Counted from the first letter of the stretch, positions 33,483 to 46,610 are shown. The stretch is 64,000 nt of DNA from Chrysopilus asiliformis (GCA_964034945.1 OZ035962.1:111152734-111216733); one strand, 5' to 3'. Translations and numbers: made by a program. Notes: generated from the sequence alone by a model not told the origin.

Positions 33483-36089
33483 ATGTCGAAAATTCCAGTT
33501 CATAATCCAGTAAGTTTTAGTTTTAAAATTTTCCTAAGAAAATGTATTTTTTTAATTTCGATGTTCTCATTTTCTCGATTATTAGTCCATCCCTTTTCTG
33601 GGTATGGTTCCCGGGGGAATGCGACATGGAACAATGATACGAATTAAAGGACAAATGCAGTCCCACGGGAACAGGTTTGGTTTAGAAATCCTAGCAAAAT
33701 CGATGCTAAAATGACGTTGAAATTTCCAGAATCGTAATCAACTTTCAAAGTGGCGCAGCTATTAATCCATCAGATAGCATAAATCTTCATTTAAGTATTC
33801 GGCCTCACGAAGGCGTTATCGTTCGAAACGATTACAGCAACGATGGATGGGGCCCAGAAGAAAGAATTGGTGGCTGTCCTATTAGCCCAGGCCATTTCTA
33901 CGAAATTCTACTTCTTGCTGAGAACATGCAGTTCAAAGTTGCCATAAACGGGTCACATTTTTGCGAGTTCATCCATCGACAACCCCTATCGGAAGTCCGT
34001 TTCATCTACGTTTACGGCGAGACTACTGTGAACTTTATTGGTTTGGAGGGCGATTCGAATCAGCCACCACCGTCGATGGTGATGCCAAGTGTGCCGGTAC
34101 CAACAATGTCGTCGCCTTCTGCGCCTCCATATCAAACCTCACCCTCGCCGCCTCCTTTTAGTTATGGTGGGTACAATCCCCCTCCACATATGCCACCACC
34201 ATATAATCCCCCTGGCACAATTCACCAGCCAAGTAAGAAGAATTTATAGTAGAAATCCTTTTGAATTTTTATAAATTACTACTTTTCAGTTCATCAAAAT
34301 CCACCATACAATCCACAAGCGGCTGCTCTTTCGTATGGACAACCACAAACCTATCCGGTCAGTATGAATTTCACAACTCTATGTCAAGTGATTAACAAAA
34401 AACTACAAAAGCTGAATTTCGAATATGGTCTAATGACGAACTTAATTATTTTATAGTCTTATCAAATCGAAATTTATCAGTAAATCATTCGTTATTCGAT
34501 CATTTTCCGCTAGGTATAATAGTTTTAATGCCACACTAGATTTAACCTTGATTATTAGTCTCCCGTAACTTGTCCCGATTTAGTTGCAAATTTTATAAAT
34601 GTTGGGTAAAAGGCGCATAAAACTATGGCTAATAAACGCTATCGAAACATCCATTTATGCTGTATCTGATTTGCTTCTAACATTTCTGTTGTTTCTAATC
34701 AATTACACTTTGTTAATGTTTTACTCACGAGCAATTAATGAAAAAAAAGGTTTGTCCCGCCAAACTGATTGTTGCTAATCGCCTAACAAAGAAGTTTTTG
34801 TGTTTTGATGACGATATTGCTTTGCTTTTTCCGTTTATCTCAGGTTGTGGTGCAGACGAAGCAACCTGGTATTTTTGATTCAGCTAAAAATGCTGTTTCT
34901 TCGATGGTGACCAGTGCAAATAAAAACATTTTCAATAAAACACCAACGCAAAATCAAACAACATATTATCATCAAATGCCGCAGGTATAAATATGTTTTC
35001 AAAACAATATTAAAACTTGTGTAAAAGTCGGTATTTTTTTTTTGCTACGAAAAGCGAGTTTTAAAAGTGATTTCTTTAATAACATTTCGTTGGAAGTACA
35101 GTTTCAAGCGACATTTTGTATAATTTGGTTATACCTTAAATTCGTGTAGAACCAAATTTAAACAGGATGAAAAATCTTCGGGTAAAAATGGCAAAACATT
35201 ACTGTAGAAGTTTTTAAAGCTGATCAGAGGAATACATACGTCCATATCCAAGAAAAAAGGAAGGGGGGGTTGAGTGAAGATGCAAAAATTTTCGGAATTT
35301 TAGAAATCAAAACCAGAATTTGGTTGAAATTTAAGAAATCAAATGTTAGGTGAAATCCAATTCACCCTTGAATCAAAACCGAACCACACTCAAGAAACCA
35401 CATTTTGGCTTACATCTCTGTTGTAAAGGATCGGTCCCATAAAAAATCTTCAAAAAAGGTCCTTAAATTTTCTGTCGCGGAAAGAACATGTTAACCAATA
35501 TTTAGATTTTTTAGTAGACAAACATTTTTATGCGAGACCCAAAACTTTTTAGTTACGCCTCTTTTCCAGTGGTTTTTACAATGTCTAAAAACAAAAAGAA
35601 AATGAAAACCAAAGTTTTCAATTTTTAGAAAAATCTTGATTGAAGTTCCTTTTTTTTATAGAACAAAAATCTAAAACTGTTTTCCCCTTTTGACCTAGTG
35701 AAAAGTTCCAAATAATCAACTTTTAAATAAAACTTGATTTTCCAACAATAAATTTAAAGAATTAACCAAAATCTAATAAATTCGCAATTCTATTTTCAAT
35801 TAGGTTCAACAACCAATGCCAATGCAGCAACATATCTACCCAACAATGCAGAATCCAAATCCAGGCTATATGGGGCCAAATAATCCACCCTACATGATGA
35901 ATCAACAACATTATCCGCCGCCGGTATAATTAAACTGATTTCAATCCATGCATATTTAATATTTCGAATCAAGTAATAATTTAGGAAAACAAGAAAAATA
36001 AAATTCTTAAATATGCCGCAGTGGCAGGTGGCGTTGGACTCGGAACTTATGTAATTTCACGTGCCTTCTCTGGCAGTGATTCTGACTAA
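33483..36089 (+). CDS. Galectin with proline-rich region and hydrophobic C-terminal tail
   Basis: Exons are 33483-33509, 33586-33674, 33730-34232, 34290-34357, 34844-34984, 35804-35923 and 35985-36089. The frame is kept, giving 350 residues. Residues ~10-145 form one galectin carbohydrate-recognition domain (M-V-P-G-G-M, L-H-L-S-I-R-P, V-I-V-R-N, G-W-G-P-E-E-R). The usual H-x-N-P-R motif reads H-L-S-I-R, so His, Arg, the V-R-N Asn, Trp and the E-x-R end are present while N-P is replaced. Galectins bind beta-galactosides without a signal peptide, and none is seen here. A P/Q/Y/N-rich region follows, then a short basic segment and a G/A/V-rich hydrophobic stretch (K-Y-A-A-V-A-G-G-V-G-L-G-T-Y-V) before an acidic S-D-S-D end. 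Sugar specificity cannot be inferred. Confidence 0.9.
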
Positions 36090-36145
36090 TATTTTTATGT
36101 ACTTTTCTAAATTTCCAAAATTTTACTAACCAAAAAAACATATAC

Positions 36146-36570
36146 ATATCTGTACCCCAGAGGTAAACTGTCGTAACTGACAAAACCGCGATTTTGGGGT
36201 TATTGTTGAAACTACATTGTGGAGACGTATATTTTTAATTGGCAAAGTATCGTATCTATACAGTAATGATTATAATGTCTAATTTGACTATATGGTGAAG
36301 CAAACTCGTTACAGTTAAAGGTTGTAACTGCTCCGGATGAAGCAAAATGGTTAGAGATAAAAGGTTGTAACTGCTCCCCCACTCATTACAAATTTATATA
36401 TCAACTAATATTTTGTTTAAACAATGTCCTAAAATAAAATAAACTACAAAAGTTTCAAATAAATACCGAAAATCATACACAATAAAAATTGCAATTCCGA
36501 ACTAAAAATGGCTCTCCTGTAAAATTTGCAAAATGTCAGTTACGACAGCTTACCTCTGGGGTACAGATAT
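36146..36570. mobile_element. Inverted-repeat element in the galectin 3' flank
   Basis: Ends ATATCTGTACCCCAGAGGTA and its complement, continuing with CTGTCGTAACTGACA and its complement. About 425 bp, non-coding. It begins 57 bp after the galectin stop codon. An AATAAA near 36433 inside it is the first after the stop, so the galectin mRNA may end within the element. A TA duplication is possible but not certain. Confidence 0.8.
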
Positions 36571-37325
36571 TATCATTCAATTTTATCATACTGTTAATGA
36601 ATTTATCAAAAAAAAACTATATACAATTATTAGAGATGTAAATATGTATTCCATTAGATTTTAAAGATTTTACCAATGTTAAATGTTGCTCAATTATGTA
36701 AAATAAATGGATATATTTTTGGGTATGGAATTGGAATGATTTTTCTTTAAAATTTAGTTTTGTTATGGTTTCGTTTCGGGGATTTTCGCTGTTGAATTGC
36801 GTTTAATGTTTCTGTGCCAAAAATTGCAATACTTGAATACAACTTTAATTGCTTGATAAATAGTAAAAAAGTTCTTTCTGGGTTATATTTAGCAGATACG
36901 CCTCCGTATTTCTGAGGTGTAGGGATATTTTAAGGCAGGCTGCGTTAAATCAGGACTCCTAAAGAAGAGCTTATTTGTGATTAACTTAAATAGATAAATT
37001 TGAAGTCGCCTCCCCCGTCCTCAGGCTTCGTGATCAGATCAGTGATAGAAATCTATGGCGTCACTCTGATGAGAACCAGCCATTAGATTATCGGGATCAA
37101 AGCTTTATGTTTCCTATCAAAAATTATTCCAGTTTCTCATTTTTTCAATTTGAATTTAATTCTAATGTATGATTCAATTGTAGCCATGAGAAATCTGGTA
37201 CTTAAATAGAAATGGTTTCGATAGAAACAAAAATATTTCAATCCTAATACGAGTAATAGTTGTTTTCATGTAAATTTCTTCTCGAAAATGGCTCTATAGA
37301 TTTTGATGAAATTTGGCTACTTATA

Positions 37326-37749
37326 GCGTGGTATTACACACGGCAACTTTCGGGCTTACTTAAGCCGATTTTTGGGAGAAACGACTGAGGAGGGAAAAGT
37401 TGCCACTCGAAATCATGGCTTATCGGCAATCTGCATACATGCAAAGCGTGTGAACCGGTTTGGGAAAAGTAGTAGGCAGAAATCATTTCCGTTCTGACCG
37501 TCAGCAGGTAAAGATCTTGGGAAGTATATGAGCAGCAGCAATTTCCATGGTTTGAGTTCACACACACCCATGTAAACTTGTGTAGCATATGCAAACAGGA
37601 TTGGCTTATTTAAGCCCAAAAGTTGCCGGCTTACTTAAGCCAAATGTAATCTGGCGCTATGATTTCGAGTGGCAACTTTTCCCTCCTCAGTCGTTTTTCC
37701 CAAAAATCGGCTTAAGTAAGCCCGAAAGTTGCCGTGTGTAATATCGCGC
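37326..37749. mobile_element. Inverted-repeat element family E, copy 2 (long arms)
   Basis: Arms of about 95 bp, from GCGTGGTATTACACACGGC at the left to the complement ending in CGCGC at the right. Flanked on both sides by TTATA (37321-37325, 37750-37754). Non-coding. Compared with the copy at 26726-27087 it has an extra inverted arm at its right end. Confidence 0.85.
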
Positions 37750-38396
37750 TTATAGGTTCCGGGGACAAAAATGAGATTGCGCTAAGGCTTGTTTCCAGGA
37801 AAATTCGTTACGATTCTGTAAAGCGAATATCCTCTTTCCATTTTCTTGGGTAAATTGGCATTAGGATGTTTTTAGTGTTGCTGATCCCGATTCTGATATT
37901 GGAATATCCTTTTTATCATTTATGCTCGACAAAACATCTTTGACGGGTTCTGTGCGATTGCGAATTTGACAAAAAGCCCTGTTAAAATAACGCGAATATC
38001 ATGTTTTCAAATAAATTAACATTAAAGGGTTTTTTTTCGCTGATCCCGAATCTGATGCTGGAATTTTAAAATTCGAAACGCAAGATTCTCTTGCGATAAT
38101 AAAAATATCCTTTCTTTTCTCAAGGAAATTAGCAGAGGATTTTTGGACTGGGGATCTAAAACCTCAGGAAAGTTAGTGTAAAGATAACGTGAACCTACTT
38201 TTTTCTCCAAAAGATCACCAAAAAGATTTTGAGGTAGCCGAGCATGACTCAGTCTTCCTAGTACTATGACCTATAGCCAGAGAATTATTAAAAATAAAAT
38301 ATTAAAATCCCAGAGGTTGAGATATTCAAAAAAAAGAAAAGAAAAACAAAACAAAACATTCAGTCACTCTTCACTGATAACTGTTTAGGAGTCTCC

Positions 38397-38635
38397 ACAC
38401 GTTCAATGTTACTTGACCATTTTACTTGAATGACTCATGTTTCAAGTAACATCAGGAGCCTCCACACGTTCAATGTTACATGACAAGCATTATTGATGAA
38501 AAATTTTCGTCAAGTAACATTGATCGAAATTGCTCCCACACGTAACATTGAAGAGCATCCAAACGATCAATGTTACTTGAAACATGAGTCATTCAAGTAA
38601 AAGTGTCAAGTAACATTGAACGTGTGGAGGCTCCT
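38397..38635. mobile_element. MITE family A, composite copy
   Basis: A truncated family A copy (38397 to about 38452) abuts a fuller copy that starts at about 38456 with AGGAGCCTCCACACG and ends GGAGGCTCCT at 38635, followed by TTA. Suggests one copy landed in, or recombined with, another. Confidence 0.75.
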
Positions 38636-39150
38636 TTAAGGATTTTTACTTGAAGATACATTCAACTTCAACAACCAGCCAAATTACCCAAAACAAAACG
38701 CTAATATCGAGGGGATAAAGAGAAAATCTGCCAGTTTTTCTTGGCGTGTGTAATTTTTGTTCTTGACTTGTCTTTATTTTAATCAGAAGCTTACACAAAA
38801 CCTTTTAGTCATTCAAAAACACCCCATTTGATGTCATATTTATTTTTTTTATTGGCGAAAAAACAAAAAAAAAACACATTTTTGGATGGAAGTTTTATCT
38901 GCAATAGAAATTCATTCATAATCAACAAAAATAATGCAGCAAAAAATTATGTACAGCTGATGTCTATAAGTGAAGTTTTTTTTTATAAATAGATAAAATT
39001 ATTTTCTTTTCAATGGGATTACAAATTTTACAATAATTCAAAATATGATTTAAATATTTTCTAATGGCTTAAAAAGAGCTAAAAAAACAAAATTCTCTTT
39101 CGATTCAAGTACTTTAAATAAGAAAAAAAAATCTATCATCAAAAACACGA

Positions 39151-42100
39151 TTATTTCTCTTGGTTAAGAGCATTGATGAATTCTTCCAATTTTTCTTGGA
39201 TTTGCCGAACTCTTACTGTAATTAAACGGAGAAAAATTAAACAAAGTCTTAATAATAAAAATATTTCCAAAGCCATACTTAATTCTTCTGCTAGTGTGAC
39301 TCGTTTTCCGGTTAACAAAACAGTTTTCTTCTCCTCATCTTCACTGAATTCATCCAAGACTTCTTTGATTTCCTTGTCTAGTCGACGTGCCTCCCGATTA
39401 ATCACCTGCTGTCGCAATGCATTTGCGGTAACTTTAATGACTTGCTGAATTCTCCAAAATAGAACTATATCACTGCAGTTAATCTGGAATATATTTAGTT
39501 TTAACAATAATTTCAAACACTGCTAATTGAAGTGATTTTACTTCACAATCCGAGCCTTGTTGCGAGTATAAATAATAGGCTTTCCGGCAGTCGTAGGCTC
39601 TCTGAAGCGCTTGTTTTAGGAAATGTCTGAAAAAAACAGAAATATTTGCTTAAAAATTAACGAAATTTGATAGCCGCGATATTAGAATTACTTTCTATAA
39701 ATTGAATACCAAGTTTGTCTAATATAATCAGTGTCAACTTCTACATTGGAACGTTGCAGATTCTTTCGAACTGTTGTCAGTTCATCGTAGCTTAAACTGG
39801 GAGGATGTTTCTAAAAAAAATAATCAATTAAGATGCAATTTTCATTCAAAATCCCACACAATCAACTCACTGGATCACTATGGAGGATTTTGTCGACTTC
39901 ATTCTTCACATGTCTTCTCTTATTTTGATCTTCGGTTAAACTTTTCCAATATAACCACCGTGACATCGACCCAGGGCCCATCATTTCCACCAGCGTCTCT
40001 TCCGTATGCTTCATTTTTTCGTTAACCGACGACTCAAAGAATTTCACAGCCTGATCCCATTCCTGTTTATCGTGAACGCTGCGATCTTCAAGCGTATTCA
40101 ATTGGATTACACGCAGCATGTCTATGGCCTGTAAGTTTTTTGTGCAGTAATTTTTTGAGGTTTTTTTGCATTTAAAAGAGATTTTTTTTGTCCATAAAAT
40201 ACGTAACGTTAGTTTTGTGGTTTAAGGAGCCTCCCCCCTCACTCGTCATGTTTTTTTTGCGGTTTTTTGAATGAAGTTTACGTATAGTACCGCTGACCCC
40301 CGTTTCCCCTAAAAGCGTAACGTATTTTAGGGTCAATATCTTACCTTATCTTCCCAAGAATGTTTTCGTATGGCTTCGTCAACAACTGTTGTCTTGAGAT
40401 TATCGAAGATGTCGTCATGATCTGGAGATTTCTTTGCCTTTTCAATGAGATCGGTGAATTCTTTCTGTAGTGCCTCCCAACCTAATTATAAACCGCCAAT
40501 AATTGATATTTATTAGACCTTTTGAATTAAATGGATTTACCAGATTCTACGGATTTCGCTGGCAACGCTTGTTCCGCCCATTGTCTGAGTTTTATATCCA
40601 CCATCGTGTTGAATGAATCTAGAAATTTTTCACTTATTATAAACATTTTGTTAAAGAAAATGAATGGGCAAGGGGATGTGTTTAAACAAATAAAAATTAG
40701 TCACTTAATGAGTGTGCAGTGATTTTTGTACCAAAGCAATGAGATTTATGGAGCTGTCCATAATGCCAGTTCACACTCTCGTCCAATGTAGGCGAATCAC
40801 AGTCACCACCTGGCTAAGGTTGGGCGCTTTTTTGGAAATTGAAATACGTTTTTTACCATTAATCCGGCTTTTAATTCCGGTTTGCGATATCAATTATGCA
40901 AAATATAATATTTTCAATACCCTAAACCGGAATTTTAAGCTGGACAAATGAAAAAAAGCGAATTCAACGGCGATTGTGATCCGATGAGAGTGTGGAGCCG
41001 GTATAAAATACGAAACGATGATTTTTGGGTTTTTATAACCTTCTTGCCGCGTTTTTGTGCTCTTTTTCAATGGTCGTATGCCTTATTATTACTCTCTTGT
41101 CTCTAATTCAGTGACGCAATTTTTTAACAGTCCCAACAGACAAATTTCTGTCTCTCCGCATTTTCAAATCTCATTTTATAGAGAACCCCAATGCTTTTCT
41201 CGATAACTCGAATTAAATTCTCGATAACTCGAAATTTTCTCTCGCCCGTCAGCTTCGACTTATCGAAATTGCACTGTATTTCGATAAAAAAAAGATTTAA
41301 AACCTATTTCAATTCGTGATTAAGGAAATTTTCAAATGCTTCAACGATTCGCGCTTAAAAAATTTGGATATTGATCCATATTGGTGCTATAGAAATGAAT
41401 TATGGAATTATTATATAATAGAATTGAACATAACTTCAAATGCACCTAATAAAATACTACTCGAAAAAATTTAAGAAAATGTACGTAAAATCTTTTTAAG
41501 ATCGAACAATTTTGTCCAAGACGTCATAAATGTTCTGAAAATGTTGTCTCCATGGGAAATTTTGTTGAAAGTACATGAAAATACGCGAAATTTATGGCTA
41601 ATCTCTTGAGAGATCTTAACACGTTGGCTACCAGCCGAAAAAAACGCTTACTCCGCTAGTATACACTGGGAAAAAACGCAAAAATCATTTCTGTACAATG
41701 TGAGTCACCAGTGAACACAAGATCAATACAGACAAAAACGAACGAATCGAATAAAATATAACGGAAAAAACTTACCACAACAAATTTTTCACATGAAATA
41801 TGCTCCACAAAAAAAAACCCTTTGTACCGCACGAGCGACTGCACTCAACCATGGAACTTGAGAAACTGACGGTAATGACAATAGTGTGTGTACACCGGTG
41901 ACTCACATTGTCCCTGTGGGTGACACGCTGCGATCACCGGTGACTCACATGGTAGCCAACGTGTTAACACGTTGACTGCCAGACCAATTTTGCAAAAATG
42001 TGAGGGAGATGCCAATACATGTAGACGTATGTAGAATGTACGTATGTATGAATGTATGTATGTATGCATGTAGATTGTAGACCTAGCTATCGAAAATGAT

Positions 42101-45100
42101 AGCCTTGGCCGCTCATGAATTAGTGCAAATTTTCGCTGGCTATCAAAAATGATAGCCATGGCAGTCAATGTGTTAAACAGGTAATCTAAAAGTACAGGCG
42201 CGCACTACGATGGTAGGCAAAGGTCATCAAAATAGTTTTAAGAACAAATAAGTAAAAGTAGATTTCGGATTAAGCGTGTTTAAAAATTGAAATCGCCACA
42301 TTATTACCATCGCAGTGAGCGCATACACGAAAATCTTCTCCCGAAAAATCTGGATCCCTTACGTACGCATTATAAACATAATATAATAAATTTTGACAAA
42401 TAAATGAATGTGTTACACCTTCACAACGCTTGAAACAAACTACAAGAAATTGTTTTGAATGTCTGGATGCCAACGAGTTACCACCACAGAAAAGTGACGG
42501 GAGGCGTAAAAACGAGAAAAGAAAATTTTTAAATAATATTACTTTGAGAACCTGACTGTGCTGCGGGCATGTAAATGTTCTCGAACACGTAGTTGGAAAG
42601 TTTCTCCCACAATTTCGAATTCAGCACTTCTTCCCACTTCTTTGCGGAAATTTGCGATAAGTTGACGACCTCATCGAGAATTTCACCTTTCGCCTTGTCA
42701 AATAATTCATCGCGACCAGATTCACGTAGCCTAAAATATAGATTAGAAGGTATTTATTTAATAAGAATTTAAGACACAACAGTAGTTTCTGTGTAATGCT
42801 TCGTTTTTACACGAAAAGCTCGCAAAAGTTTTCCACCTCTGCCTATTGTCTTTTTACAGGTAACACCGTGTCTTGACTTGGGATTTTTCATCGCAGAGAT
42901 TTTATAATTCACCAATCAGAGCTCGAGTTGATGACGATATCGCCGTCAACTCGAGCTCTGATTGGTCAATTATAAAATCTCTGCGATGAAAAATCCCAAG
43001 TCAAGACGCGGTATAACATAATATGCAATTTACTGCATTTTTTTTTAAATATTGAATTGCCTCCGTGAATCGAAAATGCATGTCTTTCCGAAGTTCAGAT
43101 CTAGAAATACGAGCCCAAAAGTTTTTTTAAGAACGATCGACGCATATACTTGTTTTTTTTTGAAACCGTATAAAAACAAAAACAAATTTCACGAATTGTA
43201 GGTGTTTCTGCTTGACAAATTATTCCTGAGAACAAAACTTTTGCGAATTTTCCTAAATGAAAACGAGGCATTATGTATAAAAGTTTTTTTTTTAAAATTC
43301 GGAATGAAAACCCCAAAGTTTTCTGTGTATTTGACAAATTTTCTTCCAACAAAAGTAAAAGTTTGCAATAAAAAAATTGTGATTTTTCTCTCTCACCTCG
43401 GGAAATTATTTTTCCACTCAGTTTCCAAATTGAAACGCGTTGCCTTGAATGCATCTGCTTGTTGTTCGATTGTTTCCCTAACCATTTTCCAGAAGCGATC
43501 AGCAACGGCTAAACTTAAATTTCTAGTTGTTACTTGATGGGGCATTATAACACCTCGACGACTGAAATTGAAAAATAAACTTAAAGATTTTTAGTTGTGC
43601 AATAAAATTTAACGCAATTTCTGGTATCAAGAAATTTTTTAATTTCTTTTTAAAAATTAAAAAAAAAATACTTACTGAAACAATTTTGAATTTTTGAAGA
43701 ATTTCTCCTCATAATCTCGGATTGATTCAATACTGTCATCTTTTCTACCACGTCCAGTGACGACAGCATAATATCCTAATGCCTTCATTGGGAACAATTT
43801 TCCAGATAGAATTTTTCTTATCTGAAAACACGAAAAAATCTCAATAATTTACTTTAAATGATATCAAAATTAAATAAAAAACAAACCCTATCGGGATCAG
43901 CCAACTCTTCTGCAAGATCAACTTTAGTCAGGACGAAAATTGTACGTTTTCCCAATGGATCGCATTGTGTTACCAAATCGGTAACGTTACTACGTTCAGC
44001 ATCAACTGAACCATCCTAAATTTGTACGAAAAATTCGGTATTTATACAGTAAAACTGATAAAAACGCTAATTTTATACCTGAATGCATAGAATAATTGCA
44101 TTTGGATTACTCATGTAATGTTTTGTCATTTGGTGGATTGAATCTTTAGTATCGGCCGCCATATCAACGGTCATTGTCTGAAAATTGTTTGTAATTCGTT
44201 ATCATTTTTATTGTCTGAGACTTTGTAGTCAACTTACAGAAATGATGCCTGGTAAATCGACTAGAACCATCCTTTGCAGGCCGGGACCCTTGACGGTCAT
44301 TGAAATCACTTCATTGCTGACCGTTTTACCACCTCGAACCGAAGCTCGCATGCGAAGTTCCACTTGTCTGTGAAAATAGAGAAAATTTATTAAATTTTTA
44401 TACGTTTGTTGTGGGGTATAGTAAAAGAAAAATAGAAAAATTGAATGATTTTAATATTAAGCGTTTAATATACGACGCGATTGACATCGTAAACTGAGAA
44501 AAGCCTGTATTAGTAAAAATTTTAATTATGTGCCGACACATAAAAAAAAAATTGTGACGCGGCGGTCCATAAAGAACGTCAGGTCAATTTTAAAGTTTTC
44601 GGACACCCCTCCCCTCCTCGTCAAACTTTCTCATAGTTTTTATATGGAGTTTAATATCATCGCCACACTACCGCAGACCGCCTCCCCGCGCAAAAAGTAA
44701 CATTTTTTATGGACAGCACTTAAATATTTATCTTTTTTGATCTCTTTTAAAATTTACCTTCTCAAATCAGACAAATCGCTCTCCTTGGTCAAATCAAACT
44801 CCTTATCAGAGTCACGAAACTGCGCCACGTGATACGGCCCTTCAGACAGCGTGACTTTCACTGGAGCCCTGGTCATCATTTCACCGCTACCGCGTGGGAA
44901 AATTCTCGCCCTAGCAATGGATTCCAAAACAGACGTCTTGCCACTGCTTTGATCGCCGACGACGACAACGCGTGGCAAATGATCAGCCGTCGAATAGCTA
45001 CTATCGTATCCGGACAACCCATCCAATACCTCTGAGTACATGTCGATCAAAGACTTTTTGATTTTCTTGATTCCCGTCTTCCGATTTGTCCTCAGTATCA

Positions 45101-46610
45101 AGAATTGCTGACGTAGATCGCGATTTTCTTTCTCCAGCTTCTCTAACTCCTTTTGGTATTTGATCTGAACAGTCATAATTTCTGTTTGCAGTTGTTCGAC
45201 TTGAGTTTGAAGAGTTTCTAAAAAAAAATGCATTTTAAAGTGATTTTTTTGCTGTTAATTGTAGCTTACCATATTTCTTGCGTCCCTCATCTGGAGATAA
45301 TCCGATTGCACTAACGGTGTGCTTAGTTTTGAGCTCCTCTTTGGTCACTGGAAAGAAGAAATGTTAAAAACCCACAATAGTGATTTAGAAAATCGATCAA
45401 AAGACAAATGTGTGTCACACAAGAATGATTAAAACATATTTCTGAAATATGTGGTTGATATGGAATTGAAAAAAGAATCGCGTCAATTACCCACCTCCAT
45501 ACAGTTCGGATATATATTCGGATAATGTCTGAAAAGAACCTAAACAGAAAAAGTTCGTTAGTGAAATGGCTTCATTGATCGTTTAGTGATTGAATTTTTC
45601 ATCTAAATTAAATCTTATAGAACCATTTTACAAAGTTATTCTCTAAATTATGCATGATCATTCTTGTAGCTCTCAAAATTAATAATAAAATGCTCCAAAA
45701 ACTCAAAATCAAAACCAAAACAAACGGAAAACCGCAAACAAATCAGATAAACAAACGTACTTTCAATCTGCTCGTTCTCTTGCGTCTCAGCGGCTTCGAT
45801 GGCGTTGTCCAGGCGACTATCGAACCATTTTCGCCATTCCTCCATTTTATCCTCTCCCAATTGCTTCAGGCGTGGATCTAAAAGGGAATTCTTAGTCGCA
45901 TACATTGAATAATGCTTGGAAATCACAAAGATAACCTATTTGAATAGAGTCCTTGACGGTATCTCTGATTGCGACCAAATTCTGCGAGAACTTTGCCCAG
46001 TGCTCGTTGTCCGGCATGATGTCATCCAGCCATTTCATATCGGGCAGACCGTCCTTCCATTGCTCATATTTCTAAACATAAAGTGATGGAAACGTTATTT
46101 TTAGGCCTCCCACACCCGTACGACAAACTGTTAACCTTATTGAGGGTCATGCCGCCACCGATGGCCCCGCCCAACACCAAATACCGCAGTCTGAGGGCTC
46201 CCCGGACGACTCTACAAAAGAAACCCTTTAGTCCTCCAAATAATTTGCTAACTGCCAATAGAAATACCTTGCGATAAGCATCCCGTATCCCCGGAAGACA
46301 ACAGGTCGGCCAACGAACAAGTGGGGCTCCGCCTGCAATAATCGCCGGTGAATTCTCTGATGGTTGCGGTGGGCCCCATTTCCGCCTAGCGTGGAAAAAT
46401 TCAATTGTGTCACATTGAGCAGAACTGGCCGCAGCAGCTGCGACCTCACCTTAAACCTGAAACGATAATTCGGGATGTGCTAGTAAAATCAATAATTTTA
46501 TGTAACCAAACGGGAATTTTGTTTCTGGCATTGACACTTGGTTTGAGGTTAGTTTCAAAATAAACAAATTTTTCAACGAACCCAAAGCGACCACGTAAAA
46601 ACTGCGACAT
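39151..46610 (-). CDS. OPA1: OPA1-type mitochondrial dynamin-like GTPase
   Basis: Inner-membrane GTPase for mitochondrial fusion and cristae shape. There are 21 coding exons: 46610-46582, 46456-46268, 46211-46136, 46071-45936, 45877-45761, 45539-45495, 45347-45270, 45217-44758, 44367-44238, 44177-44079, 44015-43887, 43821-43676, 43561-43397, 42730-42552, 40618-40541, 40481-40345, 40128-39871, 39810-39692, 39626-39542, 39483-39279 and 39215-39151. All phases agree: 974 residues (human 960). The N-terminus is basic and Ser/Leu-rich, as expected for mitochondrial import. The [10 protein letters not shown] segment is the membrane anchor. A coiled coil precedes the GTPase with P-loop [13 protein letters not shown] and T-K-V-D. 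The middle, paddle and C-terminal coiled-coil regions follow to I-N-A-L-N-Q-E-K. The ATG is in a 29-nt exon that joins in frame. Confidence 0.97.
41616..41967. mobile_element. TTAA-bounded inverted-repeat element 1 (OPA1 intron 14)
   Basis: Runs from TTAACACGTTGGCTACCAG to GGTAGCCAACGTGTTAA. Contains repeated TGTGAGTCACC-type motifs in both orientations. TTAA targets are typical of piggyBac-like elements. No transposase. Confidence 0.7.
41964..42176. mobile_element. TTAA-bounded inverted-repeat element 2 (OPA1 intron 14)
   Basis: Runs from TTAACACGTTGACTGCCAG to CATGGCAGTCAATGTGTTAA and contains a GTAT-rich microsatellite (about 42018-42075). It shares its left TTAA (41964-41967) with the preceding element. 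Confidence 0.7.
42860..43015. mobile_element. Near-perfect fold-back element (OPA1 intron 13)
   Basis: Arms of about 70 bp. The left begins GTAACACCGTGTCTTGACTT and the right is its complement. They meet around GATGACGATATCGCCGTC. An OPA1 pre-mRNA would form a long hairpin here. Confidence 0.8.

Larger units (their letters stand above)
36571..39150. other. Intergenic between convergent galectin and OPA1 genes
   Basis: No coding exon seen. Holds two mobile elements (37326-37749 and 38397-38635), scattered degenerate repeat fragments around 37800-38220, and AT-rich sequence from about 38640 that is probably OPA1 3' UTR. Confidence 0.6.
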
